A stretch of DNA of 26,193 bases, taken from Aquimonas sp046318115 (GTDB lineage Bacteria > Pseudomonadota > Gammaproteobacteria > Xanthomonadales > Xanthomonadaceae). The notes beneath the pieces are model-generated. The model saw only the letters and a program-made list of their open reading frames with translations. It had not been told where the DNA came from and searched no databases. Positions 21,774 to 26,193 of this stretch are shown here, piece by piece. How positions within the stretch are numbered: the stretch's first letter is position 1; every line of letters starts with the position of its first letter. The stretch covers positions 1-26,193 of the forward strand of contig JBKCVA010000137.1 of NCBI GenBank assembly GCA_046318115.1, given 5' to 3'. A program made the translations under genes and the position numbers.

Positions 21774-24225
21774 TCAATCCGCGCTCAGCGCACTCAAGGG
21801 CGAAGTCCGCGCGGCGCGCCAGGCGGGCAGGGCGCAGGCCAGCAGGGTGACCGCGCCGAGCACGCTCGCGCTCAGCAGCAGGGCCGACACGCCGACCGCG
21901 GGCAGATCGGCCAGCAGGTATTCCACCGCACTGGCGAACAGCCAGCTGGCCAGCCCGCCGAGCGCGGCACCGGCGACCAGCAGCGCCACCCCAAGCGCGA
22001 GGAAGCTGCGCAGGATCTGCTGCGGCTGCGCGCCCAGCGCCATCCGCATGCCGATTTCGCGGCGGCGCAGGGCGACGCTGAAGCTGAGTACGCCAAAGGT
22101 GCCAATGCCGGCCAGCAGCAGTGCGGCACCAGCGAACCCTGCGGCCAGCACCGCTGGCGTGCGGTGCGCGACCAGGGTGTCATCGATCCGCGCCTGCATC
22201 GGGCGGATCTGGTCAAGCGCCAGCTCTGGATCGAGTTCGGCCAGCGCCGCACGCACGCTGGGCAGGGCCGCGGCGGTGTCCTGAGCGGTGGCCACGGTCA
22301 GGAACACCTCGGCGTGCGGCAGGTGCGGATAGGGCAGGTAGATCGCGCCGTTGCCGCTGCGCTGGCCCAGCTCGGTCTGCTTGACCGGCGCAACCACGCC
22401 GACCACGGTGAAGGCATCATCCGCAGCGCGTGGATCCGGGCCATCGAACACGCGCTGGCCCAGCGCATTGCCCTCCGGCCAGTAGAAGCGCGCGAAGTCG
22501 GCATCGACCACCGACCACCGCCACCCGCGCGCCGTCGCGTACTTCGGAACGGCTGAGCGTCCGTCCTTGCTGCAGCGGAATCTGCAGGCTCTCGAAGTCG
22601 TCGCCCGCGATGCCGTAGCGGTAGTGCAGCAGGGGCGAGACGCCCGGCTGCGGGGTGTAGCCGGGAACGTGCATGGCCTGAACATCGTTGTCGCTGCCGC
22701 GTCCGCGCACCGGCACATTGGTGCTGAAGCCGGCCGCCGTCACGCCGGGCACCGCGGCCAGCCGCTCAAGCGCGCGCTCGGCGAAATTCAGTCGCGCCTG
22801 GGCATCGGCATAGCGCGCCGCCGGCAGGTCGAGTTGGGCTGCCAACGCAGCGTCGGCGCGAAAGCCCGGGTCCGTTTTCAGCGCCGCCTGCAGGCCCAGG
22901 CCGAGCGCACAGGCGCCCGCCAGCAGCACGAAGGCGAGCGCGATCTGCGCGACGGTGAAGCCTTGCCGCAGGCGTTGCGTCAGCCGATCCGCGCTAGCGC
23001 CGCGGCTCTGGGACTGCAGCGCGCCGCCGACACTGCGACGCTGATTCAACCAGGCCACCGGCAGCGCCAGCGCAAGGCTGAGCACGATGGCCAGGCCGAG
23101 ACTGCCGAGTACGATCTCCGGGTCCAGGCCCAGCGGTGCCGACAGCGGCAGCGCGGCCGCTTCCATTGAGCCCAGCCACTGCAAGCCAAGGCCGGCGAGC
23201 AGCAGCTCGAGCGCCGTGCCGCCGAAGCACAGCAGAGTGGTTTCCAGCATCACCAATCGCAGTAGATCCGCACCGCGTGCGCCCAGCGCACGCCGCACGC
23301 CCAGCGCCTTGCTGTCGGCGCTGGCGCGTACCAGCAGCAGGTTGAGCAGGTTCACGCCGCCGATCAGCAGCAGGCCCAGCGCACCGGCCTGCAGCAGGAA
23401 CAGCACCGGCCGCAGGCTGGCGACGTGGTCGGCCTGCAGCGGCGCGATGGTCATGAAGAACCCGGCTTCGCTGACCTCGCGTGCCCACGGATAGCCGACG
23501 GCGTCGGCGGCCTGATGCGCCTCCAGCTGGGCCAGCGCCTGCTCAAGGCTGACGCCGGGCTGCAGCCGCGCCAGCATGTCGGCGTGAATGCCATGCAGCG
23601 CGTTCAGCGCGCGGTGCTCGGCGGTCGATACCAGCGGCAGGTACAGGTCGGCGGTCGACGACAGAAAGCGGAACGCCGGCGGTAGCACGCCCACGACCGT
23701 GGCGCGCTCGCCGCTGATCTCGATGCTGCGGCCCAGTGCGCTGGAGTCGCCGCCCAGGTGTTCACGCCAATAGCGGTCGGAGACGATCACCGTGGGTTCG
23801 GCGCCCGGATTCATCTCCGTCTCGCTGAAGCCTCGGCCCAGCGCCAGCCCGACGCCGAGCACGTCGAAGAACTCGGGCGTGATGCGCAGAGTCGGGCGCC
23901 GCGCCATGCGGCCGGGTTCGCCAAGGGTCTCGGAGCTCTAGCGGAACGTCGCCACCGATTCGAACGCCGCCAGCCCGCCCTTGCGTCGGCTGAAGTAGTC
24001 GCGCACCGAGGCCGCGTTGCGCTCCAGCCCGGCCTTGGGATAGCTGTTGAACACGGTGACCAGACGCTCCGCATCGGGGAACGGCAGCGGCCGCCGCAGC
24101 ACCGCGTGCAGCACCGCAAAGATCAGCAGATTGGCGCCGACGCACACCGCCAGGATCAGCAGTGCGGTAGCCACGAAACCGGGCTGGCGGGCGAGTCGGC
24201 GCAGGGTCTGGGGCAGAGCATGCAT
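21774..24225 (-). pseudogene. ABC transporter permease (MacB/FtsX, ADOP type), broken
   Basis: Read on the minus strand from ATG 24225 (MHALPQTLRRLARQPGFVAT), this is a duplicated permease of about 814 codons: first helix (ALLILAVCVGANLLIFAVLH), MacB-type periplasmic domain, three FtsX helices (VLFLLQAGALGLLLIGGVNL onward), then a second copy of both, ending GAVTLLACALPAWRAARTSP. Two lesions break it. An in-frame TAG at 23940-23938 follows VATFR, with the same frame resuming GEPGRMARRPTLRITPEFFD. A 7-bp tandem duplication (GACCACC at 22506-22512 and 22513-22519) shifts the frame; removing one copy restores ARVAVVDADFARFYWPEGN. Such permeases normally work with a separate ATPase in antimicrobial or lipoprotein export; no ATPase gene is adjacent. 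Confidence 0.88.
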
Positions 24226-24574
24226 GGGGCGTTGGGCCTGTGGTGGCTGCGGCCACGCGCGCTGCGCGGTTGTCCATGGTGAAAGCGATAGCAAGCAGCG
24301 TGCCGATCATCAGCGGGCGTTTCAGTCCATTAATGCCTCAACAGTTTCCACGGGCTTCGCGGTGAGCAGACCTGGACCGATGTAGCTCCAGTGTCCATGC
24401 ACGGACAGTGTGCATGCGCGTCCGGACACACAGACCTTCGACTCCACTGCGGATTGATTGCGCGTGAGGCCGCTCCCGCCGCTGAGGTTCAGCCCGACCG
24501 CTGCGGGCGAGTGCCGCGAGCGCTGTGCATCAGCGAGGGCTCGCGGTGCGTTCGCGGCGAGCCTGTCGGCGCGC
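24226..24574. other. Intergenic region with two hairpins
   Basis: A 349-base gap between two minus-strand genes. GTGTCC-ATGCAC (24391-24402) pairs with GTGCAT (24410-24415) and GGACAC (24424-24429) with an 8-base bulge. CCGCGAGC (24514-24521) pairs with GCTCGCGG (24539-24546), about 30 bases past the DUF3224 stop; without a U-tract it is at best a weak terminator. No gene is supported. Confidence 0.4.
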
Positions 24575-25108
24575 TCAAACTCCGGGCAGGCTGTACTCGA
24601 AATCGTAGTAGTGCACGCCGTCCTCGATGCGGATGCCCATGCGTCCGCGCAGGCCGCCAAGTTCGCCGTCCGCCGAATCCGGAATCACCTCGATCGAAAG
24701 CTGGCGCGTCTCTCCGCACATCAGCCCGTTGTGCTGCAGCACGAAGCTGCCGCTGCGGCCTGCCAGCCTGCCGCGCACGCGCTCGATCGCGACATAGCCG
24801 GCCGAGCCGGCGACCGTGGTGCGGTGCGCCGTCATCAGACCCTTGGCCTCGGCGGCGAGCGCGCCCTCGTAGCGTTTGTCCAGCCGGAAGCGGCCAATGC
24901 CCTCGGCATCGAGTTCCGCGGGTTCAGGTGTCATCTTGACTTCGAAACGGCCGCTGATCGTATGCATCTCGGAGTCCTTCAGGGAGAGGGCGGCAGCGCG
25001 GACCGGCGCCGTTGCGGCGCAGAGCATCAGGGCCAAGGCTGAGGCACACGCAGCGAAGCGGAACCCATCGTCACCGGCGCTGGTGCGGGAGCCATCGGGC
25101 TGTCGCAT
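24575..25108 (-). CDS. DUF3224 protein, with a possible signal peptide
   Basis: The last 131 residues are a complete DUF3224 domain: MHTISGRFEVKMTPEPAELD, IGRFRLDKRYEGALAAEAKG, GSAGYVAIERVRGRLAGRSG, SFVLQHNGLMCGETRQLSIE, VIPDSADGELGGLRGRMGIR and a final HYYDFEYSLPG. Structures of this family are small beta-barrels of the allene-oxide-cyclase-like type; the role is unknown. Two starts are possible. ATG 25108 (GAGGAT upstream) adds 47 residues with a plausible signal peptide (FAACASALALMLCAATAPVR, then AAA). ATG 24967 gives the usual cytoplasmic length and has AAGGA at good spacing. I list the longer form. The gene diverges from a broken AraC-type regulator. Confidence 0.8.
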   Translation of the reverse strand: MRQPDGSRTSAGDDGFRFAACASALALMLCAATAPVRAAALSLKDSEMHTISGRFEVKMTPEPAELDAEGIGRFRLDKRYEGALAAEAKGLMTAHRTTVAGSAGYVAIERVRGRLAGRSGSFVLQHNGLMCGETRQLSIEVIPDSADGELGGLRGRMGIRIEDGVHYYDFEYSLPGV

Positions 25109-25215
25109 GATGATCCTCGGGTGCAGGGCGCGCAGCGCGCGGGGGCAGGGCAGGGGTGCAGCGAGGCCATCCAAACAGAGCCGAGCGTGACGCGCTTGAA
25201 CAAACGCGACAGCTC

Positions 25216-25582
25216 GTGGAGGGCTCGCGCCTGCGACCCGTGCGCGGCGTCGCCACGCCGCTTCCGCCGGGCGCGTTCGCCCATGTGCAGCGCGCCCCTT
25301 CGCCGGCCCTGCAGCCGTTTGTCGAGCATCTGTGGTGCGTGCAGTGGCGACTGCCTGCGGGCGCCGCCCGACGCGTTGCCACGATTCGGCGTGAGCCCCA
25401 AGTGGATTCTCGCCCGCTACCGCCTGCACGAGGCCCTGCACCGACTCCACCAGCAGCCCGCACCGCTTCTAACCGACCTGGCCGCGGACACCGGATTCGC
25501 CGACGCCGCGCACTTCAGCCGCAGCTTCCGCAGTGTGCTGGGCGTGAGTCCACAGCAGTACGCGCAGCTTTGGCAGAGCTGA
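25216..25582 (+). pseudogene. AraC-family regulator with its central part deleted
   Basis: One frame (from about 25216) reads VRGVATPLPPGAFAHVQRAP, then SPALQPFVEHLWCVQWRLPA, the N-terminus of AraC regulators with a DUF6597-type sensor domain. Another frame reads FGVSPKWILARYRLHEALHR, then LAADTGFADAAHFSRSFRSV and LGVSPQQYAQLWQS, the second half of the AraC DNA-binding domain, ending at 25582. The two meet near 25375-25395. A full family member has well over 100 more residues between, including the rest of the sensor domain and the first helix-turn-helix. So an internal deletion with a frame change has destroyed it. It lies divergent to DUF3224, which it may once have controlled. Confidence 0.78.
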
Positions 25583-25645
25583 GCCTTGCGCAGATCTCGC
25601 GCCGAGCGCGCTTCCCCCAACGCTTCGAATGCAGCCCTGCTTGAA

Positions 25646-25685
25646 GCCCCTCTCCCCTCGCGGGAGTGGGGTTGGGGAGAGGGGC
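25646..25685. repeat. REP-like palindrome
   Basis: GCCCCTCTCCCC (25646-25657) pairs perfectly with GGGGAGAGGGGC (25674-25685); inside, CTCCC and GGGAG pair around TCGC as an alternative. Elements of this CCCTCTCC...GGAGAGGG type are common between genes in proteobacteria. It lies between converging genes and may help end transcription, but has no U-tract. Confidence 0.65.
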
Positions 25686-25694
25686 GCCGATGAC

Positions 25695-26193
25695 TCACTT
25701 CGGCGCCAGACGAATCGCACCATCGACCCGGATCACCGAGCCATTCATGTAGCTGTTCTGCAGAACAAAGGTGACCGCATCCGCGAACTCGTCCGGGCGG
25801 CCGAGGCGCGAAGGGAAGGGCACCTGCGCGCACAGCGAGGCATAGACCTGCTCCGGCATGCCGTCGACCATCGGCGTGTGGAACACGCCCGGCGCCACCG
25901 TCATCACGCGGATGCCGACGCGGGCGAACTCGCGCGCCATCGGCAGGGTCATGCCGACCACGCCGCCCTTGCTGGCCGAGTACGCGGCCTGGCCGATCTG
26001 GCCCTCGTAGGCCGCGATCGACGCGGTGTTGATGATCACCCCGCGCTCGCCTTCGGCATTCGGCTCGTTGCCCTGCATCAGCGCCGCCGCGGCCTTGGCC
26101 ACGTTGAAACTGCCGATCAGGTTGACCCGCACCGTGGTCTCGAACTGCGACAGCGGCATCGGACCGTCCTTGCCGAGCACGCGGCCGGCGCCC
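25695..26193 (-). CDS. Short-chain dehydrogenase, 3-hydroxyacyl-CoA dehydrogenase type II-like (partial)
   Basis: The C-terminal 165 residues; the N-terminus with the NAD-binding glycine motif lies beyond the right edge. Visible signatures: GAGRVLGKDGPMPLSQFETT, VRVNLIGSFNVAKAAAALM, the active-site Ser in VIINTASIAAYEGQIGQ, and Tyr-Lys in AAYSASKGGVVGMTLPMARE, then VMTVAPGVFHTPM. ILGKDGPM-type and PFPSRLGRPDEFA sequences are characteristic of the HSD17B10-like 3-hydroxyacyl-CoA dehydrogenases of branched-chain amino acid and fatty acid breakdown. The frame stays open to the window edge, so the internal GTG at 26180 is not the true start. Exact substrate is inferred. Confidence 0.9.
   Translation of the reverse strand, partial: GAGRVLGKDGPMPLSQFETTVRVNLIGSFNVAKAAAALMQGNEPNAEGERGVIINTASIAAYEGQIGQAAYSASKGGVVGMTLPMAREFARVGIRVMTVAPGVFHTPMVDGMPEQVYASLCAQVPFPSRLGRPDEFADAVTFVLQNSYMNGSVIRVDGAIRLAPK

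Noticed and set aside
21716..21778. GATCAGGC and GCCTGATC after DUF418 as a terminator
   Set aside because: The arms are only 8 bases and about 40 bases apart with no U-tract.

Overview
The window is high-GC DNA, most likely from a gammaproteobacterium of the Xanthomonadales/Lysobacterales type. This is inferred from the cox cluster order (DUF2244, coxB, coxA, ctaG, coxC, a reverse-strand DUF2909 gene, SURF1, ctaA, ctaB) and from ATTCGGG-type intergenic repeats. No rRNA, tRNA or CRISPR array was seen.

Left end (1-2761) is a scrap zone. Two pieces of an RHS/YD-repeat gene (2-310 and 2642-2761) flank an IS30 transposase remnant with nonsense codons, an intact RES-type toxin-antitoxin pair whose antitoxin is unusually long (about 327 aa), a reverse-strand gene fragment, and a tandem array of a 13-bp unit. 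Housekeeping DNA follows: hemC (+), then on the minus strand a DUF481 outer-membrane-type protein and an SLC13 transporter with two RCK-C domains, then a YbaY-type lipoprotein (+).

The centre (8087-16765) is the aa3 cytochrome c oxidase locus. It holds the three core subunits (coxB, coxA, coxC), the CuB chaperone ctaG with a 44-aa membrane microprotein in front of it, SURF1, a membrane-anchored CX3C protein resembling a Sco chaperone, and the heme A pathway (ctaB makes heme O, ctaA makes heme A). A promoter candidate precedes DUF2244 and a good terminator follows coxC. Strong hairpins without U-tracts sit after coxA and directly before ctaB. A methionine sulfoxide repair pair (msrB-msrA) and a small putative lipoprotein follow.

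The right end (18372-26193) is accessory: a second, conventional Xre-RES toxin-antitoxin pair; a TetR gene divergent from a DUF418 membrane protein, with a perfect 17-bp inverted repeat lying over the -35 and -10 of the shared promoter; an ABC permease of the duplicated orphan (ADOP) type broken by an in-frame TAG and a 7-bp tandem duplication; a DUF3224 gene divergent from an AraC-type regulator that has lost its middle; and the end of a short-chain dehydrogenase running off the window.

Nothing here is clearly a wholly new system. The features most worth following are the long RES antitoxin with an unrecognised N-terminal domain, the double-palindrome TetR operator, the hairpins inside the cox locus, and the Sco-like CX3C protein in a cluster without a recognisable separate sco gene.
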